DNA from: an uncultured Bacteroidota bacterium
GTDB taxonomy: Bacteria; Bacteroidota; Bacteroidia; Bacteroidales; F082
Reading direction: 5' to 3'
Length of the DNA stretch: 55,874 nt
NCBI GenBank assembly: GCA_900542475.1
Contig: UQNO01000011.1
Coordinates: 1 to 55,874, forward strand
Shown: piece by piece, positions 1-8,366 of the stretch
Numbering within the stretch: the first letter of the stretch is position 1
Layout: the number at the start of each line of letters is the position of its first letter
Position numbers and translations under genes: made by a program
Notes under the pieces: generated by a model
Told to the model about the DNA's origin: nothing
Seen by the model: the letters and a program-made list of their open reading frames with translations, nothing else
Database searches by the model: none

Positions 1-20
1 CGAACACGGAAATTTTACGC

Positions 21-28
21 CAAAGATA
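21..28 (-). promoter_or_regulatory. possible -7 box for a gene off the left edge
   Basis: The minus strand reads TATCTTTG, matching the Bacteroidota -7 consensus TAnnTTTG. It points left, out of the window. No convincing -33 TTTG lies at the right distance, so this is tentative. Confidence 0.3.
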
Positions 29-61
29 CGACAAACTAAAAAAAACAGATTGATTTATTAC

Positions 62-101
62 AAAAAAAACAGAGACGTTCCTTGAAACGTCTCTGTTTTT
101 T
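62..101 (-). terminator. Rho-independent terminator of tRNA-Asp
   Basis: A perfect stem (AACAGAGACGTT, 68-79, against 86-97) with a six-nt loop is flanked by T runs on both strands. It lies directly downstream of the leftward tRNA-Asp, so it most likely ends that transcript. The symmetric A/T flanks would let it act in either direction. Confidence 0.75.
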
Positions 102-102
102 G

Positions 103-177
103 CGGTGCCGAACGGGCTCGAACCGTCGACCTCCTGCGTGACAGGCAGGCATTCTAACCAAACTGAACTACGGCACC
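103..177 (-). tRNA. tRNA-Asp (anticodon GTC)
   Basis: The reverse complement folds as a 75-nt tRNA. The seven-bp acceptor stem is GGTGCCG/CGGCACC with discriminator G. The anticodon GTC is at 140-142, flanked by T and A in the loop, with a TTCGAGC T-loop. The CCA end is not encoded. The gene has its own promoter on the right and a hairpin terminator on the left, so it is probably a single-gene transcript. Confidence 0.95.
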
Positions 178-220
178 ATCATCTTAAAGAACCATTCAAA
201 ACCATTCTGTTTTGACGGTG

Positions 221-251
221 CAAAGATACAGCGTTTTTTTTTACGTGCAAC
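221..251 (-). promoter_or_regulatory. promoter of tRNA-Asp
   Basis: On the minus strand GTTG (248-251) and TATCTTTG (221-228) are separated by 19 nt, close to the Bacteroidota consensus TTTG-N19-21-TAnnTTTG. The -7 box is about 43 nt upstream of the mature tRNA 5' end, leaving a short 5' leader for processing. Confidence 0.65.
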
Positions 252-296
252 ATTTTTTTGTATTTTTTTTGTATTTTTTAAAAATCACTCATAATG

Positions 297-313
297 ATAT
301 TGATTATCAATAT
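297..313. repeat. AT-rich 17-bp palindrome just past comEC
   Basis: ATATTGAT and ATCAATAT are separated by one base, two bases beyond the comEC stop codon. It could be a weak transcript end or an operator, but its low GC content makes a stable RNA hairpin doubtful. The rest of the 178-314 gap holds only the tRNA promoter and T-rich DNA. Confidence 0.3.
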
Positions 314-314
314 A

Positions 315-2402
315 TTATAATTGCAAAACAAACGCTCCTTCCGTCTTTACATCATAAATATCCAAGCCTATCTCCTCCGCTTTTTTAATTATTTTCCGAC
401 TTAAGTAATCTGGAATACTACCGTCAATTATCAGTAAATCAATAACATAGACATTCAACAAACGTTCAACATCAATTTTGGCGTTCCCTTTAAGTATAAA
501 ATAGTCGAGATGAGGTCGGTGAGGCAATTTTACGCCACAAATTGACTTTTCATCAAAAATTCCGATAGTTTTTCCGCCAAAGGAGATAATATTATCTCGT
601 TTTCTCATAAAAGCATTGTCAAAATCAGTATCATCAAGTAGCAAAATTCGGCTATTTGAGAACACTCCTTTCTTTATCAAATTGTTATCAATGCTAAAAC
701 TCGACACAGAGGGGTCGTTCAAGACCGTTGTGTCACAAAACAACACATGTTCTCCACCACATATAAAGTCAATGGCGGTTGATTTTCGCATTGAGTAAAC
801 CGTGAAACTCCTCTGATTCTGCTTAATCATCGCTCGTGTCAATTGTGAAACACTGAAAATCAACAACATAGACAATAAACAAAACACACATTTCTTTCGT
901 CCATGTTCCACAAGCATCATCACAAGTAACAGGGAGACTATCAGGCATACAAACTCTAAATCATTTATATACAATCCTTTAACGATAGATATTGGCAAGT
1001 TTTCCACCCAGGAAACAACAAAATTCATCAAATAGATCATCCATTTAACGCAAAAAGCGACACCTATATTAATATAAGGTATAAAGAATAGAATCAACAT
1101 TAGCATGCCGCCGACTATAACGGCACTTGATATCGGCCCCATAAACAGGTTGCTAAGCCAAAAATATGTTGGAAACTGATGAAAATAATAGATTGAAAAC
1201 GGTGCAGTTGCAATCTGTGCCGCCAACGTCACCGATGTCATTTCCCAAATTTTATTCAACAATTGGGGTTTCACGTATAACAAGTTATAAATCGGTTTTT
1301 GCAGTGTCACAATCCCCACGACTGCGCAATACGATAGCAAGAAGCCAATATCAAACAGGTTTGCGGGGTTGACACAAAGGAGCATAAACGCCGAAGCGGC
1401 TATACTATTCAACAAGACGCCTTTTCTTTTTATCATATCTCCTACAATCAAGGAGGAGAGCATAATTGTAGAACGCAATATTGAAGGTGCCAATCCGGCA
1501 AGCAAGGCATATAACCATATCAGCATTATCAACAACAATTGTTTCAACATTTGCTGGCATCGTTTGCTTTTATCAAGGAACACAAGCAGATAAGAAAACA
1601 CCATAAACACGACTCCGACATGCATTCCCGACACACACAATATATGCATAGAGCCTGAGGCGACGTATTTCTGTCTCAATTCAGTTGGCAAGGTATCGTC
1701 ATAACCGAGCAATATGGCTGCTGCGACAGCATATTCATCTTCCGTAACGCCCAAATCACGCATCGTTTGCAGTAAAAAATCACGCAACCGATAAGAGAAG
1801 GCATATATCGGATTCGCACGATTTGCGTCAAGTTTCTCCCACGAATCGTTTTTCAGATAGACCTGCCTATAAATTCCTTTTCTACACAAATAACGTTGAT
1901 AATCAAACTGTTCGGGGTTTTTAGGTGGTTCCACAATTTTTGGCGGCTCAAAAAAGGCGACAACATCACCATATTTCAGGTCCAATGAGCGTTCATTTTT
2001 CTCAAAATAAGCCAAAATGGCGCCCTGACCGGAAAGTTTTTTCATTATCACCTTGAGCGATTTTTCCTTTTCCATAGGGCATTCCGACACTTTAGCTATC
2101 CAGACATCACAGTCCTCGTCTAAATCATCATTTCGAATATGAACAATGGCGACACCTATTAATAACAGATGCAGATTCAGTATCACGCCAAAAAGCCAGC
2201 GGTATTTGTAGTCTTTCACAGCCACTGCCACAAAAAACAGCGTCACATTAAGAAATACAAGTGCAAACAGAAGAACATCCTCATCGTTTTTCGACAAGTC
2301 AAAACATGAGTACGACAGCCATATACCCAAGGCGAAAGGCATCAGCAGTCGAATGAACGGATATTTGAACCAATTTGTCATTTTCACATGTTTTTTCGAC
2401 AT
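315..2402 (-). CDS. comEC: ComEC/Rec2-type competence membrane protein
   Basis: This is a polytopic inner-membrane protein of the ComEC/Rec2 family, the channel that takes single-stranded DNA into the cytoplasm in transformable bacteria. The N-terminal DUF4131-type region (about residues 20-190) has two membrane segments and the NPEQFDYQRYL signature (162-172). The competence domain follows, with SGMHVG at about 258-263 and about eight hydrophobic segments up to residue 510. The C-terminal 180 residues match the position of the metallo-beta-lactamase-like domain, but I see no HxHxDH metal motif, so that part looks degenerate, as is common in this phylum. No other uptake genes are in the window, so a role in transformation is only inferred. 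A strong terminator sits directly upstream, so the gene needs its own promoter or readthrough. Confidence 0.9.
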   Translation of the reverse strand: MSKKHVKMTNWFKYPFIRLLMPFALGIWLSYSCFDLSKNDEDVLLFALVFLNVTLFFVAVAVKDYKYRWLFGVILNLHLLLIGVAIVHIRNDDLDEDCDVWIAKVSECPMEKEKSLKVIMKKLSGQGAILAYFEKNERSLDLKYGDVVAFFEPPKIVEPPKNPEQFDYQRYLCRKGIYRQVYLKNDSWEKLDANRANPIYAFSYRLRDFLLQTMRDLGVTEDEYAVAAAILLGYDDTLPTELRQKYVASGSMHILCVSGMHVGVVFMVFSYLLVFLDKSKRCQQMLKQLLLIMLIWLYALLAGLAPSILRSTIMLSSLIVGDMIKRKGVLLNSIAASAFMLLCVNPANLFDIGFLLSYCAVVGIVTLQKPIYNLLYVKPQLLNKIWEMTSVTLAAQIATAPFSIYYFHQFPTYFWLSNLFMGPISSAVIVGGMLMLILFFIPYINIGVAFCVKWMIYLMNFVVSWVENLPISIVKGLYINDLEFVCLIVSLLLVMMLVEHGRKKCVFCLLSMLLIFSVSQLTRAMIKQNQRSFTVYSMRKSTAIDFICGGEHVLFCDTTVLNDPSVSSFSIDNNLIKKGVFSNSRILLLDDTDFDNAFMRKRDNIISFGGKTIGIFDEKSICGVKLPHRPHLDYFILKGNAKIDVERLLNVYVIDLLIIDGSIPDYLSRKIIKKAEEIGLDIYDVKTEGAFVLQL

Positions 2403-2412
2403 GCAAGTTAAA

Positions 2413-2446
2413 CAAAAAATCCGGGGTCAAAAAAAATTCCCCGGAT
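2413..2446 (-). terminator. Rho-independent terminator between lpxB and comEC
   Basis: On the minus strand ATCCGGGG (2439-2446) pairs with CCCCGGAT (2419-2426) across a 12-nt loop, followed at once by TTTTTT. It lies 72 nt past the lpxB stop codon and only about ten nt before the comEC start, so it should separate comEC from the lpxB transcript. Confidence 0.8.
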
Positions 2447-2517
2447 AATTTTCCGTCTTTTTTATGCAATAAATGTTAATTTTTCAGACCAAATGTTAAA
2501 AAATTTTAACAAATCTG

Positions 2518-3642
2518 TTAATTTTTTTTAATATATGATATTATTGTTCGGGCTGCTCTGTCAGACGCGCCGGCATTACCGAGTACAAATTTCAATTCTT
2601 CATAGTCGTCAAGCAGTTTTTTCTGGCGCTTCGAGTTGTTCAGCAATGATTGTATTTCGTCTCTAATATTGTCGGCTGTCATGTCGTTTTGTATTAACTC
2701 CTTGACAACCAAACGGTCCATGATAAGATTTACAAGACAGATATAATTAACTTTTGCCAGATGTCTTGCGATGATATATGAAATTTTATTCGCTTTATAG
2801 CAGACCACTTCCGGCACATCGAGCAATGCCGTCTCCAATGTGGCTGTTCCGGAGGTAACTATTGCGGCGCTTGACAATTGCAGCAGTTGATATGTCCGAT
2901 TCAAGACCAATCTGACATTAGATTTTTCACCGATTATTTTTTTGTAATAGCCAATTGGCAGAGACGGTGCACATGCAACAACAAATTGGTAACTGGTGAA
3001 CATTTTCACGACTTCGAGCATCACAGGGAGCATTTTCCCCACTTCTTGTTTGCGGCTTCCCGGCAGCAATGCGATGATTTCCTTTCTCGGATTCAGACGG
3101 TTAGCCTTGTAAAATCTTCCCTTATCAACAGGTCCTATTTTAGTTATTTCATCAAGCAGGGGGTGTCCAACAAACTGGCTATCGACATTATAGTTATCAT
3201 AAAACTTTTTCTCGAAAGGCAGTATGCAGAGCATTTTATCGACCACTTTCTTAATAGTACGCACTCGGCGGCGTTTCCATGCCCAAACCTGCGGTGATAT
3301 ATAATAAAAAACTTTGAATCCCTTCTTTTTAGCCCATTTTGCGATTTTCAGATTAAATCCCGGATAATCGATAAGAATAATAGCGTCAGGGTTAAATTTT
3401 GCAATATCTTTTTTACAAATGTTAAAATTTTTTAAGATTGTGTTTAAATTCATTAACACTTCGACGAATCCCATAAACGCCAAATCGTGATAATTTTTCA
3501 CCACATTTGCGCCATTGCGGCGCATTTTTTCACCGCCCCATGCTCTGATTTTGGCATTAGGATCCTTCTGACGTATTGAAGCCACGAGATTGGAGCCGTG
3601 CAAATCGCCGGAAGCCTCGCCTGCTATGATGTAATATTTCAT
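2518..3642 (-). CDS. lpxB: lipid-A-disaccharide synthase
   Basis: LpxB condenses UDP-2,3-diacylglucosamine with lipid X to form the lipid A disaccharide at the inner membrane (GT19 family). The opening IIAGEASGDLHGSNLV is the family's N-terminal signature. ALLPGSRKQEV at about 191-201 and TSGTATLETALLDVPEVVCYK near 263-283 match the nucleotide-sugar binding half. At 374 residues it has normal length. Its start overlaps the surE stop by four bases (ATGA), indicating translational coupling at the end of a leftward operon that also contains a KdsC-type phosphatase, another lipopolysaccharide gene. Confidence 0.96.
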   Translation of the reverse strand: MKYYIIAGEASGDLHGSNLVASIRQKDPNAKIRAWGGEKMRRNGANVVKNYHDLAFMGFVEVLMNLNTILKNFNICKKDIAKFNPDAIILIDYPGFNLKIAKWAKKKGFKVFYYISPQVWAWKRRRVRTIKKVVDKMLCILPFEKKFYDNYNVDSQFVGHPLLDEITKIGPVDKGRFYKANRLNPRKEIIALLPGSRKQEVGKMLPVMLEVVKMFTSYQFVVACAPSLPIGYYKKIIGEKSNVRLVLNRTYQLLQLSSAAIVTSGTATLETALLDVPEVVCYKANKISYIIARHLAKVNYICLVNLIMDRLVVKELIQNDMTADNIRDEIQSLLNNSKRQKKLLDDYEELKFVLGNAGASDRAARTIISYIKKN

Positions 3643-4409
3643 TTCTCAAAGTTTTTTAATTTGTCCAAGGCATCGTAAGCGGTCCAATCATAATGCGTCG
3701 GCACGATTGACACATAATTGTTTTTCAAGGCGTAAACATCGGCATCTATGCCATCATCTTCCACGATAAACTCGCCGTCAATCCAGAAATAATCTCGTCC
3801 GTGCGGGTCTTTCCGTTTATCGAAAATCTCTTTCCAGCGCGCTTTGGCTTGACGGCAAACCTTCACTCCCCTTATTGGATTTTCTTCAGAATATTTCGGG
3901 AAATTCACATTCAGGCAAACGCCTTTCGGCAAACCATCCTTTAAAACTTTTTTAGTTATATCGGCTATATAGTTGTCGAGATGGTCAAAATGAGCATCTC
4001 GGTCATAATCTTCAAGGCTGAAGCCAACTGATGGAATACCGTCCATACACGCCTCCACCACGGCAGCCATTGTGCCGGAATAGATTACGTTTGTGGAGAC
4101 GTTCGACCCATGGTTTATTCCCGACACCAGCAGGTCAGGATATTCGTCCAAAATCATCTGAAACCCCACTTTTGCACAATCGACGGGGCAGCCGTTCAGA
4201 ACATACATCTCAAAATTGTCGGATTTTTCCAACTGCCTGAGCCTCAATGGCTCGTTTATCGTCATAGAGTGTCCTTGCGCCGACTTCACCTGTTCAGTCG
4301 AGACCACTACAACCTTTCCGAACTGACTCATCAAATTCGCCAGTTTTCTCAAGCCTTTCGCTAAATATCCATCATCATTCGTTACTAAAATCGTCGGTTT
4401 TCTTTCCAT
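3639..4409 (-). CDS. surE: 5'/3'-nucleotidase SurE
   Basis: SurE is a metal-dependent nucleoside monophosphate phosphatase linked to stationary-phase survival. The N-terminal TNDDG (residues 10-14) is the family's metal-binding motif. SGINHGSNVSTNVIYSGTMAAV (about 96-117) is the second conserved block, with the expected Asn and Ser residues. At 256 residues it has typical length. It starts directly after the maf stop (no gap) and overlaps lpxB by four bases, so it lies in the middle of a tightly packed leftward operon. Confidence 0.96.
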   Translation of the reverse strand: MERKPTILVTNDDGYLAKGLRKLANLMSQFGKVVVVSTEQVKSAQGHSMTINEPLRLRQLEKSDNFEMYVLNGCPVDCAKVGFQMILDEYPDLLVSGINHGSNVSTNVIYSGTMAAVVEACMDGIPSVGFSLEDYDRDAHFDHLDNYIADITKKVLKDGLPKGVCLNVNFPKYSEENPIRGVKVCRQAKARWKEIFDKRKDPHGRDYFWIDGEFIVEDDGIDADVYALKNNYVSIVPTHYDWTAYDALDKLKNFEK

Positions 4410-4991
4410 TTAAAATTCTTTTAATATTTTATACAATTTCTGGGTTGGAAGCCCCATCACATTAAAATACGAACCATCTACATTACTCACGCCGCAATAG
4501 CCAATCCACTCTTGGACACCGTACGCACCGGCTTTATCGTATGGTTTATAATTATCAATATAATAATCAATTTCATGATTATCAAGCGTTTCAAAAGTCA
4601 CCTTTGAAGTCACTGAAAACGTTTTTGTCTTTTCTTTTGTGTGAACTGTCACGCCAGTCACCACTTTATGCACCTTGCCGGAAAGCAGGTTCATCATTCT
4701 CACGGCATCGTCTCTGTCTCTGGGTTTGCCTAAAATTTCATTCTCCACAATCACGACAGTGTCGGCTGCGATAACCATGTAATTATCAGGCAGTTCCACT
4801 TCTTCAAATGCCTTGGCTTTCTTTAAACTCAAAAAAGGAGCGACATCGATTAGTGGCAGACGCGACGGATAAGTCTCGTCAACTTCTTTAGTCAAAACGG
4901 CGAAGTCAACGCCAATACCTTTCAAAAGCTCTTGTCGGCGCGGAGACTTTGATGCCAAAACAACAATATATTTTTTCAGATTATCTAACAT
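4410..4991 (-). CDS. maf: Maf family nucleotide pyrophosphatase (YhdE-like)
   Basis: Maf proteins hydrolyse non-canonical or excess nucleoside triphosphates to monophosphates. The SPRRQELL motif (15-22) binds the phosphates; ADTVV near 75 carries the catalytic aspartate; KPRDRDDA and GSYFNVMGLP complete the fold. The YDKAGAYGVQE block resembles the dTTP/UTP-specific YhdE subgroup rather than the m7GTP-specific YceF subgroup, but substrate is inferred. At 193 residues it has normal length. The stop of the upstream prenyltransferase and this start overlap by one base (TAATG). Confidence 0.93.
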   Translation of the reverse strand: MLDNLKKYIVVLASKSPRRQELLKGIGVDFAVLTKEVDETYPSRLPLIDVAPFLSLKKAKAFEEVELPDNYMVIAADTVVIVENEILGKPRDRDDAVRMMNLLSGKVHKVVTGVTVHTKEKTKTFSVTSKVTFETLDNHEIDYYIDNYKPYDKAGAYGVQEWIGYCGVSNVDGSYFNVMGLPTQKLYKILKEF

Positions 4992-5935
4992 TATTTTATA
5001 AAAAACATTGACAAAACACCTGTTAACATACTTATTTTCAATACAATAGATTGCAAATGAAATTTTTTACCAAATTCAGGCGATTTATTAGCGACAAGAT
5101 TTATGACATTGCCACACATCACATATAAAACCAACACTCCAGAAGTTATCAGCATATAAAATGCGGTATCAAATCCAAAGGTTTTCAAATAATTCGCTTC
5201 ATTCCATATCATCACAGATGTAATAAAACACAACACCATCACAATACCATGTGCGGCCTTGACACCCCACACAATTGGAATTGTGCGACACTGCCGAAGT
5301 CTGTCACCTTCCATGTCCTCCATGTCTTTCACGATTTCTCGAATAAAAGTCATCAGGAAGGCGAATGCGGTATAGACAAGAACTATGTGAAGGGACCATT
5401 GCATCAGCGGTCTAAACGTTATCAGCAGAAGTTCATGTTTTGAGATGTACAACATCTCGAAAAGCCAAGGTAAAAACACCGCAAAAGCCACTGACAACGA
5501 GACAATTACATTTCCCACCACAAGTTCTTTCTTATATCTACTGGAGTAGGTATATAAGAGGCAAGCCAAAAGAAGCATAAAAGCGAAAACCGTCATGAAA
5601 CTTTTGCCCATAGCCATTATTGTAGCCGCCAATGCGCAACCGATGCCGATGATTGTCAGCGCGATATAAAAAACATTACTTTGTTTTTCCGTAAATATCC
5701 GTCCGACAATAAGTTTTTCAGGTTTATTCACCGCATCTATTTCCTTATCAAAAATATCGTTTATCACGTAGCCGCCAGCCTGTATCAGCACCATCGAGAC
5801 GACCAAAAGTGTAAACATCAATGTGCTTTCCATTCGCATAATGCAATGATACACAAGGCACATTGTCAAGGCAGTGATAAGTAGGTTAGGCCACCGCACC
5901 AGTTTAAAAAAAGCACCGATTTTATTCACTACCAC
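4991..5935 (-). CDS. UbiA family prenyltransferase
   Basis: This polytopic membrane enzyme has about eight or nine hydrophobic segments and belongs to the UbiA superfamily, which transfers isoprenoid chains to acceptors inside the membrane. Both Asp-rich diphosphate/Mg motifs are visible: NDIFDKEID at about 59-67 and DMEDMEGD at about 204-211. Bacteroidota members of this subgroup are usually named geranylgeranylglycerol-phosphate geranylgeranyltransferase. That acceptor is not evident from sequence, and a role in quinone synthesis cannot be excluded. It overlaps the upstream phosphatase by seven bases and maf by one, so it is firmly inside the operon. Confidence 0.88.
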   Translation of the reverse strand: MVVNKIGAFFKLVRWPNLLITALTMCLVYHCIMRMESTLMFTLLVVSMVLIQAGGYVINDIFDKEIDAVNKPEKLIVGRIFTEKQSNVFYIALTIIGIGCALAATIMAMGKSFMTVFAFMLLLACLLYTYSSRYKKELVVGNVIVSLSVAFAVFLPWLFEMLYISKHELLLITFRPLMQWSLHIVLVYTAFAFLMTFIREIVKDMEDMEGDRLRQCRTIPIVWGVKAAHGIVMVLCFITSVMIWNEANYLKTFGFDTAFYMLITSGVLVLYVMCGNVINLVANKSPEFGKKFHLQSIVLKISMLTGVLSMFFIK

Positions 5936-6471
5936 AAATGATTTTTAAAATCCTTCATCCAGTTATCCTGAACTTTGAGCACTTGCTCGATGATGTCGCG
6001 CACGGCTCCTTTACCGCCGTCCTTATTGCTGATATACACACTTATCTCTTTGATTTCTTCAGAGGCGTCGGCAGGACAGACGGGCACTCCCACCATTTTC
6101 ATCACGGGATAATCAGGAATGTCGTCGCCCATGTAAACAATCTGCTCTTTTTTAAGATTTTTCTTTTTCATATATTCCTCTAACTTAGTGATTTTGTTTG
6201 GAATATGAGTATAAACATCTTCCACTCCGAGCATTCTCATACGCTGTGTCATGGAATCGGCATAACCACCGGAAATCACAGCCACGTTATAACCGAGACG
6301 CACTGCGAGTTGCAAGGCGAAGCCGTCCTTCACATTTGTCGCGCGCAGGCCTTCTCCATTGGGCATCATCAGCACATTGCCTTGCGTCATAACTCCATCA
6401 TAGTCAAAGATGAATGTCGTGACATTTTTTAACAATTCCTTATAATTTTTCATTTTTTTGATATTTTTCAA
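5929..6471 (-). CDS. kdsC: KdsC-type HAD phosphatase (Kdo-8-phosphate phosphatase)
   Basis: This capless HAD hydrolase of the YrbI/KdsC family removes the phosphate from Kdo-8-phosphate in lipopolysaccharide core synthesis. The catalytic motif reads FDYDGVMTQG (nucleophile Asp23, acid/base Asp25), where E. coli-type enzymes have DVDGVLTDG. The ISGG motif and GDDIPDYP near residue 114 supply the other catalytic residues. At 180 residues it is the right size. The start used here overlaps the upstream gene by 32 bases; Met7, at 6453, would shorten this to 14. Co-operon lpxB supports the lipopolysaccharide role, but other sugar-phosphate substrates are possible. Confidence 0.86.
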   Translation of the reverse strand: MKNIKKMKNYKELLKNVTTFIFDYDGVMTQGNVLMMPNGEGLRATNVKDGFALQLAVRLGYNVAVISGGYADSMTQRMRMLGVEDVYTHIPNKITKLEEYMKKKNLKKEQIVYMGDDIPDYPVMKMVGVPVCPADASEEIKEISVYISNKDGGKGAVRDIIEQVLKVQDNWMKDFKNHLW

Positions 6472-7225
6472 TGATATAATCGGTCAAAATCATATAAATT
6501 GCGAGTTCATCAGGGGTGTACGAAAGCATTTTCTCATGTTCTCCTATGGTTGCCCAATCACCGCGACGGGCAGGACCTGTGAGTGCTTTTTCCGGAGACA
6601 TTTCAAATGATTTTTGAAGCGTCTCCATCACCAAAGGGCGCATAATATCAAGCGATAAACCGTTATCTTTCAACAACTTGTCTCCTATTCCAAGCATCAC
6701 ATTGGTAAAATTGGACACATAAACAGCCGCAAGATGTATGGTTTTACGCTGTTTGTCGTCGCAAAACTCCACTTTATGTGAAAACTGTTTAGCGAATCGG
6801 CATAGCGTTTCGACATCATCGGGCGAGTTGGCATATATTAATAAAGGTGTCTCGTCGAAAGAAACCTCACGAGCCTTACTCATTGTCTGCAGCGGATAAA
6901 AAACCCCGCGACGCATCGTCCTATTCAGCAAATCCGAAGGTTTAGTTCCCGATGTATGAACAGCGAGTCCTTTATAATCGACAAGATGCGAAGCAACCTC
7001 TTCTATCTCGTCATCATTAACAGCAATTATTATCAGTTCCGATTCCAAAACTTTTTTATAGCCGGAAACAGTCTCGACATTTAAATCTTCTTCGACTTGT
7101 CTTGCTTTTTCAGGATTTCTGACCAGCACACAATACGGTTCTATACTTTTGTTTTTCAACAATTTACAGAGTGCATAGGCGACATTCCCCGCCCCGATTA
7201 TCGATATTTTGCTATATTGCGGCAT
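6440..7225 (-). CDS. Rossmann-fold protein with DUF2520 domain
   Basis: The N-terminal GAGNVAYALCKLL (about 11-23) is a dinucleotide-binding loop like that of the NADP/F420-dependent oxidoreductase and ProC families, followed by a Rossmann domain to about residue 120. The C-terminal half is helical with the DUF2520 signature around LTGPARRGDWATIGEH (about 216-231). The reaction is not established. The gene is the first of a leftward operon with kdsC, ubiA, maf, surE and lpxB, an arrangement that recurs in Bacteroidota. At 261 residues the length is typical. The 139-nt gap upstream is shared with the divergent moxR. Confidence 0.85.
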   Translation of the reverse strand: MPQYSKISIIGAGNVAYALCKLLKNKSIEPYCVLVRNPEKARQVEEDLNVETVSGYKKVLESELIIIAVNDDEIEEVASHLVDYKGLAVHTSGTKPSDLLNRTMRRGVFYPLQTMSKAREVSFDETPLLIYANSPDDVETLCRFAKQFSHKVEFCDDKQRKTIHLAAVYVSNFTNVMLGIGDKLLKDNGLSLDIMRPLVMETLQKSFEMSPEKALTGPARRGDWATIGEHEKMLSYTPDELAIYMILTDYIIEKYQKNEKL

Positions 7226-7291
7226 AATTTTATTTCAAGCTACGAAATTACAAAAAAAATCGGTATATTTAAAAACAAAATAAATTTTTCA

Positions 7292-7321
7292 TTTCAGATT
7301 GAAATTTTTGCAATATTTTTG
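7292..7321 (+). promoter_or_regulatory. promoter of the moxR-bat operon
   Basis: TATTTTTG at 7314-7321 matches TAnnTTTG. TTTC at 7292-7295, 18 nt upstream, is a three-of-four match to the -33 TTTG. The predicted start lies about 37 nt upstream of the moxR ATG. The gap 7226-7364 must also hold the opposite promoter for the DUF2520 operon, which I could not place. Confidence 0.5.
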
Positions 7322-7364
7322 CGTTTACGTAGTTAGTTATGAAAAGATTTAAAATCACAATAAA

Positions 7365-8357
7365 ATGATTGAAACAGACATTCGGGAATTAAACGAAAAA
7401 ATTCAGAGAGAGAGTCAGTTTATCGACTTGATTAATATGGAAATGAGCAAGGTCATCGTGGGTCAGAGACACATGACAGAGCGTTTGCTTATCGGTTTGC
7501 TGTCAAACGGCCACATTCTCCTGGAGGGTGTGCCGGGTTTAGCCAAGACATTGGCGATAAAGACTTTAGCGAGTATTGTCGATGCCAATTTCAGCCGCAT
7601 TCAGTTCACGCCGGACCTTTTGCCTGCCGACCTTGTAGGGACGATGATTTACAGTCAGAAGACGGAGGAGTTCCTGGTGAAGAAAGGTCCTGTTTTCGCC
7701 AATTTTATTTTGTCGGACGAAATCAACCGTTCTCCTGCGAAGGTTCAGAGTGCATTGCTTGAGGCCATGCAGGAGCATCAGGTAACCATCGGCGAGAGCA
7801 CTTTCGCTTTACCCGATCCGTTCCTGGTCATGGCGACACAGAATCCTATTGAGCAAGAGGGCACTTATCCGTTACCGGAGGCTCAAGTTGACCGTTTCAT
7901 GTTAAAGGTCGTCATCGATTATCCGAAGAAGGAGGAGGAAAAAATCATTCTTCGTCAAAACATCAACAAGGAATACCCCGAGGTTCACAAGGTTACGTCA
8001 ACGAAAGACATTTTGAACGCTCGCAAGGTCTGTCGCGAGGTTTATCTCGACGAGAAGATCGAGAACTATATCACCGACATTGTTTTCGCCTCACGTCTTC
8101 CCGAGGAGTACAGGCTGAAGAAATTCGCCGGCATGATAAGTTACGGTGGTTCTCCGCGCGCCTCCATCAACCTCGCGTTGGCTGCCAAGGCTTACGCATT
8201 CATCAAGCGCCGCGGCTATGTCATTCCGGAAGACGTGCGCGCCGTCGCCCCAGACGTGATGCGCCATCGTATCGGCTTGACTTACGAGGCCGAGGCGGAA
8301 AATATCACAACAGAAGATATCATCAACGAGATTTTGAACATCGTAGAGGTGCCGTGA
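7365..8357 (+). CDS. MoxR family AAA+ ATPase
   Basis: This is a cytoplasmic AAA+ ATPase of the MoxR family, thought to act as a chaperone working on von Willebrand A (VWA) proteins. Walker A is GVPGLAKT (55-62) and Walker B is ILSDEINR (about 115-122). TQNPIEQEGTYPLPEAQVDR is the family's sensor block, and a helical lid domain follows from about residue 230. At 330 residues it has normal length. It leads a rightward operon with a DUF58 protein and batA-E, the usual arrangement in Bacteroidota, where the ATPase is thought to act with the VWA partners. Confidence 0.95.
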   Translation: MIETDIRELNEKIQRESQFIDLINMEMSKVIVGQRHMTERLLIGLLSNGHILLEGVPGLAKTLAIKTLASIVDANFSRIQFTPDLLPADLVGTMIYSQKTEEFLVKKGPVFANFILSDEINRSPAKVQSALLEAMQEHQVTIGESTFALPDPFLVMATQNPIEQEGTYPLPEAQVDRFMLKVVIDYPKKEEEKIILRQNINKEYPEVHKVTSTKDILNARKVCREVYLDEKIENYITDIVFASRLPEEYRLKKFAGMISYGGSPRASINLALAAKAYAFIKRRGYVIPEDVRAVAPDVMRHRIGLTYEAEAENITTEDIINEILNIVEVP

Positions 8358-8366
8358 TTGTAAAAC

